Shown: positions 47,506 through 58,810 of the stretch, one piece after another
Position numbering within the stretch: position 1 is the stretch's first letter
Layout of the letters: every line of letters begins with the position of its first letter
Source of the DNA: Planococcus citri
Taxonomy: Eukaryota; Arthropoda; Insecta; Hemiptera; Pseudococcidae
Direction of reading: 5' to 3'
Assembly (NCBI RefSeq): GCF_950023065.1
Contig: NC_088679.1
Coordinates: 63,798,001 to 63,862,000, forward strand
DNA length: 64,000 nucleotides
The notes under the pieces: model-generated
What the model saw: only the letters and a program-made list of their open reading frames with translations
Told to the model about the DNA's origin: nothing
Database searches by the model: none
Translations under genes and position numbers: made by a program

Positions 47506-48532
47506 TCTTTCAACTTAACTGGGTTAGTTTTTGGAGCTATTCCAACATCCTGAAGGAACTTACAATTTGGGTTATTTTTTTCTTAAATTCAAAATACGTA
47601 GAACGCGAACCCCTAAATCTCGTCAAAGGATAGAAAAGTTTTTTCCCCCACCTTTTGTTACCAATAGCCGAACACATCTTAAAATTAAATTCAGAGCTGC
47701 CAAAATTCACTTTTGACTGCTGGCAAAATTTTAACAAACTTTGATACGTATTCTATGCAAAAATAAAAACTGTAAGTACCTAATTTCAGATAAAACGACT
47801 GAAATTTGCATAATACGAGAAAGTCGCCCCCAATTTTTCACCGCTGACATTTTGAATAAAATTACTTTCCCAGCACAATTGTGAATGATTTGAGAAATAG
47901 AAAACAACAGCTTTCGGAAGAAATGAGAATTTCGAGGGTAGATTTTGTATTCCGAATTTTAAAAATATTGGGGAGGAATTGTTTGAAGAAAACAGAAAAG
48001 GTTATTTGGTTTATACCTTACTTTCAACCCTCTGAGTCAATTGGTAATGGTTTTGAAATATTCTGAAGCCTCCAGCAGATTTCTAAACTCTCCCGTTCAT
48101 GAAAAAATTCCTTAAAATATGGTTTTAAAAAATATGCAATTCGACATTTATCAGCTAGGATTGATAATCTTTGAGCCCCTTTCAAAAGATTTATGAACTA
48201 ATTTCCAAACTCGGTTTGGGCTGGATCAAATTGAAAATTTTCTTTACTGAAGCGCAACCGATTGACAAAAATGTCCCAAAAAAGTCCGATAACAAGTTTG
48301 ATTTATCAATAGAATAATCAACGACGTATTTTGGGTAAGTGATTTTTCTATCTTAACTGATTCAGGGTGCCTGGTACAATGCCAGAATTAAATTCTCGGC
48401 TGCTCCAGATCAGTTTATCACAAGGCCACCTTTTGGAGAAATTCTAAAATTTCTGAAGGAAAGTGAACTTTAGCAATAGACTTCAGATTGGTTTGAAAGA
48501 GGCTATAATCGATCAGTTTACGATTATCAATT

Positions 48533-49393
48533 GAAGGGCGGTTTTCCAAAAAGCGATAAGTCAAAAATTATGATTTCGAGATAAATGATGTTTTTAGTGC
48601 CCATTTTCAAGGCGCGATGCACTTGGAGTATGCCACCTATCCTGCATGTTGTATTGGATCTATCTCAACACGTACGTGTTGGTTTCGTGGTGTAACTCAA
48701 GTTTGCAGCGCTTCTTCGGCAGAAAAAGTAAACTGACTTATCGCCTTTTGGAAAAACGATTTTTCATGTTTTCATTTATATGATAGAACCAGTGTTGCAA
48801 ATTGATGTAAGTCAACTCTAATTCACAATACAAAAGTATATGACCAAAAAAATTGATTACAAAAAATTTTTTCCTGTATTTTAAACAAAAATTAAGTACC
48901 TATTACAACACTATAAATTGAAAAAAAAGATTTTTGATTAAAAAAAAATCTTACCACTATTTCGGCAATAAATTTACGAAAAAAAAAATTTTTGATTGAA
49001 AAAAAAAATTTTACCTGCATTTTGGCGATAAAATTGGCAAAAATTAAGTATTTATCAACAGCACTATCATTTTTAAAAAAATGTATCTGCATTTTGGCAA
49101 TAAAATAAAAACGAAAATATAGTACATATTACAGTACTATCTATTAAAAAAACCATATTCGCAGCTCTATTTTGGCTATAAAAGTAACGAAAACGAAGTA
49201 ATCATGACTTATTGCGTTTTGGAAAAACGATTGCAATCCGCAACTTACAGAAAAGTTGGATTGTGCGTAGGTAAATAGGTATTTTCGGTAGGTTAGGCAT
49301 TAAATAGGTGAGATACGACCTATACAACACAATGGCGTGAAAAACTCAATTTTCAAAAAACTTGACTTATCCACTTCTGGAAAACCGCCCTTC
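48533..49393. mobile_element. Foldback element in array, GAAGGGCGG ends (861 bp)
   Basis: The left end GAAGGGCGGTTTTCCAAAAA...GATAAGTCAA pairs with the right end TTGACTTATC...TGGAAAACCGCCCTTC, about 31 bp. AATT flanks both ends (48529-48532 and 49394-49397). Additional internal copies of the CTTATYGCSTTTTGGAAAAACGATT word near 48740 and 49210 lie in one orientation relative to the ends. The interior, 48840-49190, is a diverged tandem repeat of about 90 bp around ATTTTGGCRATAAAAT. The sister unit at 44270 lacks the element. Confidence 0.85.
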
Positions 49394-50548
49394 AATTGGA
49401 TGAATTTCGTGAATGTTTCATATTTTCGTTTAAAACAGGTAAGTAAGTAATCTTTAAGACAGTCGCGTTTTGGAATTCACAGTGTCGTAACATTGATGAA
49501 AAATCATGATTTTTTTCGATCTACACACCTTCAAGACCAAGTTCAAGTAGCTGGTAAAGAGCTAAATGTAGTATTGAATGTCAATTTCAATTGATGGGGA
49601 AGTTCAGAAACTCAAATTGCCTCAGCGGGAGAGGTGGTGAATTATTGCACAGATAACACTACAAGCAACAGGCAAAAGCCAAATTTTTTCCAAAAATGAC
49701 TCTACTTTGAGGATTTTTGACTAAGCATCTGGTACGGCTAGCAATATAACAAGAAAGGTGGACTCGATGTTTTTTGAATCGTTTTTCATCACTCAAAGTA
49801 AACTTCTTCGCCTGCAATTTTTATCAAAATTCAGAATTAGCTTTTATTTTATCACTCCACACAATACAACGTAGTTTTTTAAAAATCCTATATAAAAATC
49901 GATAATAGATCAGTAAAATCCAATTTGTTCGCACGAAAGAATTTCGAAGCCAAAAAATTATCATTGGTACCAAAACATGATGAAAATGAGTATTACCAGT
50001 ACCTCTCTATACCTACACAACCGGAATAAAACGCGCCAAATTCAGAATACGTATAAGGAAATTTACATACCTACTGAGTAAATAATTTTTTTTCTTTTCT
50101 TATTACGTTAATTGATATGAACAAGGAAACCAGTCATTCAACTTCTATCGAATTGAAATTTGACTCACTGAAAAAGCCAATCACATCTCAGAACCAAGTT
50201 TAGAGCCGCCACAGTCTCAAAGTCCCAAAGTCTATTGTCAACTTCACTGAGAAAAATGTGTAGTATAAAGCAAAATACAAATTTTATGAGTAAAAAAACA
50301 CCTGCACTTTTGACACTATGGTAAAAATTACTAAAAGTTCAGAAATTAAAAGTACCATAAGTGTAGTGAAAAATTCTACGTATAATAATTTATAGTAAAT
50401 ATTAATATCTACTATATAATTCGGAAGCACTACTAGTAAGTACGTAAGTATAGTACTTCAAGAACTATAATGGTATAGGTAGGCACTTTTAACCATGATG
50501 CCATCGAATAATAAAAAAAAAAAAAACGAAAATTGCGTAATACCTACA

Positions 50549-50695
50549 CTAAAAGCCTCCCAACAAAAATCGGTTTCTCTACAGCATATTGAGATCGCTC
50601 TAAAAGATACTGCAATCAACATGGCCTTTGTTGTGAATTCTACATCGGTTCGAAAAAAGTTTGAGACAGGCCCAGACATGGTAAATCACGAGTAA
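50549..50695 (+). pseudogene. Exon-like segment of array unit, copy E
   Basis: The frame reads KASQQKSVSLQHIEIALKDT, then AINMAFVVNSTSVRKKFETG and PDMVNHE, ending at TAA 50693-50695. It is continuous with an upstream 66-codon frame from ATG 50495. After the stop, TTTTTTACAG precedes AATAATTCAGAAGGTTTCTCG and a GGGTAAGTGAATC donor-like site, which would make a micro-exon of about 22 bp. Unknown family; this is the best-preserved copy with both halves. Confidence 0.4.
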
Positions 50696-51510
50696 ATATT
50701 CCGACTATTTTTTACAGAATAATTCAGAAGGTTTCTCGGGTAAGTGAATCTTTTACCTTAACTGGCTTGACATGACAAACTGATGACAGGAGTAAATTCT
50801 CAGCTGATCAAGTTGATCACAAAGTCAGTTTTCGGAGCAATTCCAACATCCTGAAGGAACTTCCATTTTGGGTAATTCTTTTCTTAAATTCAAAATAAGT
50901 TACGTAGAACGCGAACCCCTAAATCTTGTCAAAGGATAGAAAAGATTTTTTTTCCACCTTTTGTTACCAGTAAATAATTTTTTTTCAATTCAATTGATAA
51001 ATTCATATACTGACAAATAGGTAGGGACACTATCACAATCCCTTCAACCTCAATCGAAATGAAATCTAACTTGTATTGAAATAGCCGAACACATCTTACA
51101 ATTAAATTCAAAGCTGCCAAAATTGATCTTCGACTGCTGGCAAAATTTTAAAAATTTTGATACATATTCTATGGAAAATTAAAAATGAAAGTACTAAATG
51201 AATGAAATTTGCATAATACGAGAAAGTCGACCTCAGTTTTTCACCACTGACATTTTTATAAGTTTGAATAAAAATACTCGTACTTTCCCAGCACAATCAT
51301 GAATGATTTTCAGAAATAGAAAACAATTTAGCCCGAGTAAAGCGAGGGCAACAGCTTTTGAAAAAAAGTAAGCATTTTGAGGATAGATTGGTGATTTTGG
51401 CTGCAAATTAACGATTTTGCCGACAAATTCTGAATTTTCAAAATATTGGGGAGGAATGTTTGAAGAAATACACACTTCTATGTGAAAAAATTGCAGATAT
51501 ATATTTTGTT

Positions 51511-51677
51511 TTTATTTCACGCCAGAGATCGGTGCCCCTGAAGGCGCTGAATGCCCTTGTCAGAAAGGACCTAATCAAAAGATCAAGTATCGAATAATTC
51601 CTGCCACATGATGCCAGCCCATCGACAGTGATACGAACGACAGCATTCCAGGGAATTCATGCGTCCACGACGTGCAG
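51511..51677 (+). pseudogene. Exon-like GC-richer segment of unknown origin
   Basis: An acceptor-like TTTTTATTTCACGCCAG precedes a stretch of balanced composition that ends CGTGCAG before GTTATT. One plus frame reads TPEIGAPEGAECPCQKGPNQ and KIKYRIIPAT before a stop. The minus strand also has an open frame, so the coding strand is undecided. It is absent from sister array units, so it is an insertion or a retained exon. Not recognised. Confidence 0.25.
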
Positions 51678-52225
51678 GTTATTTTCGTATTTGTTTTTGT
51701 TAGTAAGTAATGTTTTTGTATTTCTTTAAAATTTTAAGCACTTTTTTCATTTTAAAATTTTTTTTATGATGATTTCATAACTCGCTCTAATTTTAGGTTA
51801 TTATTACAATGAAAATTATGTGATAATATAAGGGCAACTTATTCGAGGTAAAATAAGTACCTATACAAATACGTATTTCACTTGATTATTCGAAGTACAT
51901 ATACATTGCCCCAGAAAATCATCAAAATTTCTCGGGTAGGCGAATCTTTTACCTTAACTGGCTTGAGATAAATGTCGAACTGATGACAGGAGTAAATTCT
52001 CAGCTGCTCAAGTTGATCACAACGTCAGTTTTTGGAGCAATTCCAGCATCTCGAAGGAACTTATATTTTGGAACTCATTCGACGACATGGAAAAAAAAAT
52101 TTTTTTTCACCCAATGTTACAGTAAATAATTTTTTTCAGTTCAATAGATGAATTCATACTGACAAATAGGTAAGGATACTATCACAATCCCTTCACCTTT
52201 AATCGAAATGAAATCTGACTCGTAT

Positions 52226-52257
52226 TGAAAGAGCCGAACACTGAAAGAGCCGAACAC
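52226..52257 (+). repeat. Perfect 16-bp tandem duplication
   Basis: TGAAAGAGCCGAACAC occurs twice in a row. Sister array units have it once. Confidence 0.95.
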
Positions 52258-53225
52258 ATCGCAGAACCAAATTTAGAGCTGTCAAAATTGATTTTCGACT
52301 ACTGCCAACATATTCTATGCAAAAATAAAAACGTATCTACCTAATTCCAGATAAAACGACTGAAAATTGCATAATACGAGAAAGTCGATCGCTCGAATCA
52401 ATTGAAAGCATTTTTTGAGCCGACATGAAGTCGCTAACATAATAACATATTATTTTGTTTCTCTCCAAGCGCAAACGATTGTAAGGTTTATATCTTATCT
52501 TACTTTCGACCCTCTGAATCAATTGGTGATGGTTTAGAACTGTTCTGAAGCCTCCAGCGAAGTTCTAAACTCTCCAGTTCATGAAAAAATGCCTATGAAA
52601 TTCAGCATTTGTAAACTCCGTTTGGGCTGGTTGAAATTTAAAATTTTCTCCAGCGAATTGACATAAGCATTGAGAAGAATTGCTTATTTACGGTTTGCGA
52701 AGGAGTGAACGAAAAAATCTGAGTTTCGCATCCATTTTCAACCTCTCGAGTTACAGAAGTTTGTAAGTGCTGAATTTCATTTTATCATTATTTATGGCAT
52801 TTTTTTCAAAAATTGCAGAATCCTAAAATCCGATGAGAGCTTTCAGAACTGCAGCTTGAAACCATTACCAATCGATTTGGGAGCTTGAAAATAAGACACA
52901 AAACACAAACATCCATTTTTATACTTATACAACTCTGAGAACTCTTTCATTATACCGAAGCGCAATCAATTGACAAAAATGTCTCACAACATGATCGACG
53001 CGACGCTTCGCTAACGATGCAATGCCTCATAAGGATGGGCAAGTTCCAACTCTTATAGAATAATCAACGAGGTTATTTGGGGTAAGTGATTTTTCTATCT
53101 TAACTGATTCACTACGTCTATGCCAGAATTAAATTCTCGGCTGCTCCAGACCCACAAGGTCATCTTTTGGAGCAATTCTGAATTCCAAAGTTCTGAATAA
53201 TGAAAGGAACTGCAACATTAACCTA

Positions 53226-54223
53226 CTGTCAAAACCCCTAATTTCGGACAGGGTACGTAATTTCGGACACTCAGTGTTTTTGCTCTTTTATTGATAAGAA
53301 CCAAGGGTACAAGTAAAAGTGAACACTTCTTCTATTAGTTTAGATCACGGACAATCTCCCTGATGTAAGAATTTTCATTTTACACTATTTATTTAGTTAT
53401 TAAAATGGACTTTACAAAGTGCTTCATGTAAAGTGTGGGGAAAAAGTTATTCACAGAGTCTATCCAAATGCTTTCATAACCACGAAAATCGCTCTAAAAT
53501 ATCAAGAAGTCACTGGTAATTAAAAATAAAATTCATTTATCAAATTTCACGTTTTGTTTCTATTATTTAAATCATAAAAACTGAAAAAGTCGCGAAACGG
53601 ATCATTATTTCGGACACTTTGGTTAACGCTTTACCGAGTTTGGAAGGGTAACACTGATGCACTTGCAAATGTGTATTTTTCGAGTTCGATGGTATTTTTT
53701 TAAGTGTTTTCAGTTTTGATGAAGATATTGTACTATTATTTCACTCATTTTCCTAAAAACCATACTGAAAAGTAAAAGTCGGAGTCGTAAAATCATCAAC
53801 AAGGAGTTTGATAAGAAATTGTTCAATGTTACCAACTTATTTTTCTAATGAGAAAGTGGATAATGAGAGTGCTGAACATTTCCTTGAAAAATCGTTTTTC
53901 TCTACATTTCACATCATGATTCGAGCTGTTTTTGATTGGAGTTGTTTTTCAGAGGTAAATAATTTCTTTTTCAACTAAAATTTTCGAGTTCCCACGTTAA
54001 AGAAAAAGTGTCCGAAATTAGGGTACCTTGGACCTAATTTCGGACACTTTTCGGATTCAAATTAAATAAACAAAATCACGTAAAATTTATAAATTGATGC
54101 TCAAAAACGATTCACACGATGACATTCTATGAGAATGTGAAGACAAACACCAAGTTGAATCGCTCGTTTTAAAGCCTTTTTCGAAAAACGTGAAAAAGTG
54201 TCCGAAATTAGGGGTTTTGACAG
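53226..54223. mobile_element. Tc1/mariner-like non-autonomous element (998 bp), TA target
   Basis: A perfect 25-bp terminal inverted repeat starts CTGTCAAAACCCCTAATTTC and ends GAAATTAGGGGTTTTGACAG. It is flanked by TA at 53224-53225 and 54224-54225. Subterminal direct and inverted copies of ATTTCGGACA(CTT) occur near 53257, 53606 and 54040, and are likely transposase-binding repeats. The interior has no transposase frame. It sits in an array unit; the sister unit at about 48470-48515 is uninterrupted. Confidence 0.94.
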
Positions 54224-54289
54224 TACTCGGACTTCAGATCAACTTGAAAGTGGCTATAATCGATCAGTTTACGATTACCAATAAGTTAA

Positions 54290-55560
54290 TTTTTTTCCTC
54301 AATGGGTATCTTCTTCATATTTTATCTTGTCAATGTTTACAAGTGATGAGGTTTATTCCCATATTACCTTAAGGGAAATCAGACTTTATCAAAAATCCTG
54401 TGGATTCCCCCACATTTTCCAATAAGGATAAAAATCATGTTCCAAATTTTGATGGCTTGGCTTCGTAAGCCACGAAGTTCCAATTTTATTTTTACAACTT
54501 TCAGCTTCATTTTCAAATATTGGTCTGCGCAACAGGACGCGACGCAATTTTGAAATTGAGCAAGCTCACGACCACCAAGAAAAAAAAACATTGCAATTAT
54601 TTTGAAGAAAAAAAATGACCTATCAAAATGGACTAAAATCTAGCGCCCAGCACAAAAATAGATATATTGTCATATGCCGGACTACTACTATCTGCACTTT
54701 TGACCAAAATTATACTTTTATTTTTTAGAGAAAAATACACGCAGAAAAAATAAATTATATTATTATTTCGATTAAAATAAATCAAAAATAATGCCACAAA
54801 TAATTTTTAAAAACTCAAAAAAGCAAATTCACGAACCTTCAAAATAAACTATTCTAATAAAAACTCGTTTTTTTTTACCTTAAAATATTTTCCATGTGCG
54901 TAATTACGCTCCAAAACCTATACTAAATGCATTTTTAAATCTGCTTTTTGACCAATCAAAACTGATTCTACAGTCTTGGTTTTTAGCCAACTGAAAGCAT
55001 GCTTACCAACTTGTCCGATGACGAAAAAAACTTCCCTGTAGCTCTAAAACTAAAAATTCTAAAGTTTTTTTCGTTTCCTGTAAAATTTTACTTTTTTCAT
55101 TTAGCTGGTTTTGAAACCCAACCCTTCATATTGAAGAAGTTACATTATTTTTGGAAACAAATTCACCAAATTTGAAAAATTTGCCAAAAATGAGAAAATA
55201 TTTGGATCATTTAAGTGAATTCACTAACTCATATTATTTGGGTGGACGAATAAAAAAAGTTTATACGAATTTGGAAATTATGAATCAAGTTTGCACCTTT
55301 AATTTTCACTGTAGCCTGTAGGTAATCGGTCATATTAATATTTTTGGTTCGTCCACTCGAGTACTTATGACTTGAGTTATGGGCATTATTTGAATGATTC
55401 CCAACATTTCTTCAATCTTGATGATTTTTTTTCACGGATTTTGAATGATTAGAGCAAAAATCCAAATATAATCGAACGTGACGTCATTCGTATAGCGCTC
55501 ATGAGTTATTTTCTTGGTTAAAAATAGTTTTCGGCAATCATGAGTTAGAGTTATTGTTCC
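54290..55560. other. No recognisable gene
   Basis: AT-rich DNA between the mariner-like element and the last array fragment (marker h at 55600). No frame or inverted repeat recognised. Confidence 0.35.
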
Positions 55561-55730
55561 AACTCTTACAGAATAATCAACGAGATATTTCGGGTAAGTG
55601 ATTCTTCCATCTTAACCGATTCAGTAAGTCTAGCTCAATGCCAGGATTAAATTCTCAGCTGCTCCAAATCAGTTATAATCACAAGGCCACCTTTTGGACC
55701 AATTCCAAAAATTAACGCATCCTCAGAAGA

Positions 55731-57335
55731 AATGTCATATAGATGCCGTGACCTCCAACTATGAGTACGTATCAAAATATAATTATCTTATTTGATTTCA
55801 AATTTAAAAATTTCATACAAATCTTTAGATAATGTTTTTACAACTCTCCACACTGAACACTTGAAGGTCGTCAGAACACCGATTCGAACTTTTTCATCAC
55901 CCTATACCCGCTGTGCAGTTATACATAATACCACCATGCAATGGAAAAAGCAACAAAGCACGAGGCAGGGAAACCATACACGTACGTTAACCGAGCTGGC
56001 GTTCTGTACACAAGCCTTTAGACCTACGAGTAGGTATATACCGACGATGAGATTTAAGCCTATCAACGAATTTTCGCTTAAATGTCAGAATTGATCAAGT
56101 TCAAACCAAAATAATACCTCCACAATTGGAAACGCGAATACGTATAGTCGTATACACGCCGTATCGTTCGAAATTATACCTCGTACGTGAAAAAAGGGAC
56201 TGCGAGGTAATTCTCTTCGTCGGCCGGATAAATCACATCGAAATTCCATCGTCCTCCGGCCGGATTCGTGTGAAATATTATTGAATCGCCTCACATCCTC
56301 CCTTCTCTCCCCCCTCCCCGACACACCATGGTAATGCGAACTGCGAAGCATATAGAGGAGAAAAGGAAAGGAAAAGGGTGAAAAACACTCGCTGCGTCGA
56401 GTAAATCTCCCAATATTCATTCTCGACGTTTCTCAAACGATAAAAATTTATAAACATTTGGCGGTTTTTTTGTAGGTATGTATTTTTTTATTCTTTTCTC
56501 TTCATTCCTATATATTTTCTTATTCTGAAAGAGTGAAAAAAAAATTAAGTTGCTTTTTTCTTCACCTTTCTGTTGCCTTCTGAGACGTGTGTTTGAGCGT
56601 CAAGGTACCAAGTCGCGAATCGTTTTACTTTTCAATATATTTACGATTCTTTTTATCTCGTATCGAATAAAAACTTTATCACATTCGAGTGAAGAGAACA
56701 AGGCATACTGCACAGTGAAGAAATTACCAAAGGAAGGGAAAGTCAGACTGATGGAGGATGTAGGTAATGTACAGCGAGTATTAGCACAAAAGAAGGAAAG
56801 GAACTAAAGGAACACAGTCACACATACGAGTAGACCGAGTGCTTTTGTTTGGAAGAACATTTTTTTTCTTCGTTTCGTAACAATAATGTTTAAAAAACAA
56901 TACCAGAACGTGGTTGTCGTTTGCTTTAGGCATTCGCACGTATGTAGGTTTACTTTTTTCTCTAACCATCTTCCTCGTTCGACACACAACAACTAAGTAT
57001 ACGTGAAGAAGAAGCGTTAAACGTCAAATTCAGTCAGCGCAGCTGAGAAAGATATGCGAAGAAAAAGGCAAAACCGCGAAGCGAAGGCGCAAACGAGAAC
57101 GAAATACGAGTACGAGTATTCAACTCGTTTGATAAGTTTAAATGAATATTGAAGTTTTTTTCACCACTTCGACGTGTACTTGTATACGAGCTAACAGAAC
57201 ATGTGCAAAAGTTTTTATCTCGTAAATTTGCTCAAATTATCATAAATCTCTGGGTTAAACTGGCGGCTGCTCGAATTGTAAAGAATTTGTTTTCAATACT
57301 TGAATAAACGTATATGTTGAAAGATTTTCATGTGA
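55731..57335. other. No recognisable gene; CG-rich stretch 56090-56430
   Basis: Short frames on both strands, including a 100-codon plus frame at 55792-56094 and a 111-codon minus frame at 56085-56420, without recognised domains. The CG-rich texture could mark host regulatory or exonic DNA, but nothing decides it. Confidence 0.3.
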
Positions 57336-57491
57336 GTTAAGCTGACTCATCGGCATCGCAGAGAGTTGAAGCATTCTATGTATAAGACATTAGCCATGGA
57401 CTGGAATCAACGCTTTCGTATCGAATTAATTCGTGGATGGAGGACAAAAAAAGCACTTAAAATTCAAGTCCGTACGAATAATGCCAAATGA
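57336..57491 (+). CDS. Short exon-like frame, unknown
   Basis: The frame reads VKLTHRHRRELKHSMYKTLA, then MDWNQRFRIELIRGWRTKKA and LKIQVRTNNAK, before TGA. It is strongly basic and of coding-like composition. The first Met is residue 15, and a TATGTAAGTAAGT donor-like site lies about 35 bp after the stop. It may be a fragment of a transposon or host exon; not recognised. Confidence 0.22.
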   Translation, partial: VKLTHRHRRELKHSMYKTLAMDWNQRFRIELIRGWRTKKALKIQVRTNNAK

Positions 57492-57499
57492 AATTTGAA

Positions 57500-58565
57500 G
57501 TAGAAGGAGAATAGAAAACTATGTAAGTAAGTAATTTTTCACTAATTTTTCAATTAATACCTATTCGAGATATGATCACCATTCAAGAAAGAAATCGATC
57601 ACGTAATGAGAAAGAGGTATACCGTTTGCTACCCAACGTTCCCAAGAGACGCATGTCCGAAACTTGTGTAGAGCTGGCAACATCACAACATGTCAACTTT
57701 GGATTTAGAGCAGTTAAATTTGTAAATCTCTATGATCACAATTTTTTAATTTGAAAACTGTATTCCTATTTTGTATTATATAGATCAGAATCTTTAAATC
57801 AAAATCAGGTAAGAAAAATTTCAGATTTTTCAATGATTTTTCGAACATACAATCCGAGCAAATTCGAAGTGAAGAAGGGGCTACTACTTGAAAAATCAAG
57901 AAAAAAATACCAGCGACAAAAGATACACTGAAAAATATACTCGAGTATAGGTATCATGAATTTTTTTTTTGAAATTTGAGGGTTAAAACGAAACCTTAGA
58001 ATCACATTCTACATAAAAACACATTTTGAGAATATTCAAGATAAGAAATTCATATTTGTAGCGTATTCCACATTATTTGATGAGAACAGTTTTGATGCAG
58101 CAGTTTTCAACATTTAATGGTGAAGTACATAAGTAGGTATAATGCTGAATTTTCGAATAAACACTAGAAAAAAATCTGAGCACTATTTATTCGACATTGA
58201 ACCCCAATTCTTGACCAAACAAAAAAATTCTTCAGATTTTCAAAAAATCAGATCTGATATAAAACGGTTGGGTTTTCCACGCGGGAGGTGGTACAATGTT
58301 TTTTTGACAAATATTTTTAACTCGTCCAATTTATTCATTTTTTCAACGTTTCTATTCGTCAGAAAGCCAACGAATTGAATATTACTAATATGTACTTTCG
58401 TTTATTAATAACTTATGTACAAGAGCAAAACTGTTCTATTCCGTACATACACATATGTAAATGTATACCTATTATTTAGAATAACAAGAGTAGGATATTT
58501 TGGCCGGTTCTGACTTCTGAGCTACTCCCCGAAAGAGAAAACGAGTAGCCAAAAGTAACAAGCTT
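57500..58565. other. No recognisable gene
   Basis: AT-rich DNA with short frames only. Confidence 0.35.
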
Positions 58566-58795
58566 CAGCATCCGCTTATTCACTGAGTGCAAGAGAGTTT
58601 TTGCATTTGCTTTTTGATCATTGGATGCTTTAATGTTTCTGCCTTCAGATTTTTCTATGTATAAACAGCACTTCATGGCATGATCAAAATGACCTCACAC
58701 AGTTAACATCAATTTAAAAATTGATTATAAAATTAAATTCAAAAAATATTTTAAAAAATTTCCAAGTATTCGTTTGGAATTTTGGTACCAGCAAA
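58566..58795 (+). repeat. Dispersed repeat family F2, distant copy
   Basis: It shares CACTGAGTGCAAGAGAGTTT, TGGATGCTTTAATG, CTTCAGATTTTTCT and AAAAATTGATTATAAAATTA-type segments with the copies at 25078-27975. It lies directly left of the element at 58811. Confidence 0.65.
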
Positions 58796-58810
58796 CAACA
58801 AACAATAGGT

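Larger units (their letters stand above)
38100..55730 (+). repeat. Array of diverged 0.9-3.3-kb repeat units
   Basis: A fixed order of markers recurs. Marker a, TCGTAACATTGATAAGAAAT: about 38340, 39267, 42548, 44450, 46230, 49485. Marker b, TTTGAGGAT...AAGCCTCTGGTACGGCTA: 38540, 39872, 42770, 44660, 46450, 49707. Marker c, GGAAACCAGTYAYTYAACTTCG: 39000, 40365, 42287, 45970, 46903, 50125. Marker d, CAACAAAAATCGGTTTCTCT: 40668, 43119, 50560. Marker e, GGGTAAGTGAATCTTTTACC: about 40846, 43272, 45040, 50738, 51936. Marker f, AATTCCAACATCCTGAAGGA: 40930, 47537, 50840, 52038. Marker g, GCATAATACGAGAAAGTCG: 47818, 51214, 52368. Marker h, GATTTTTCTATCTTAACTGATTC: 44093, 48341, 53088, 55600. Units are interrupted by younger transposons. 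Conserved GTAAGT donors suggest descent from an intron-containing transcribed sequence. Confidence 0.85.

Noticed and set aside
55792..56420. 100-codon plus and 111-codon minus frames in CG-rich DNA
   Set aside because: Overlapping opposite-strand frames without recognised domains. Composition alone is not enough.
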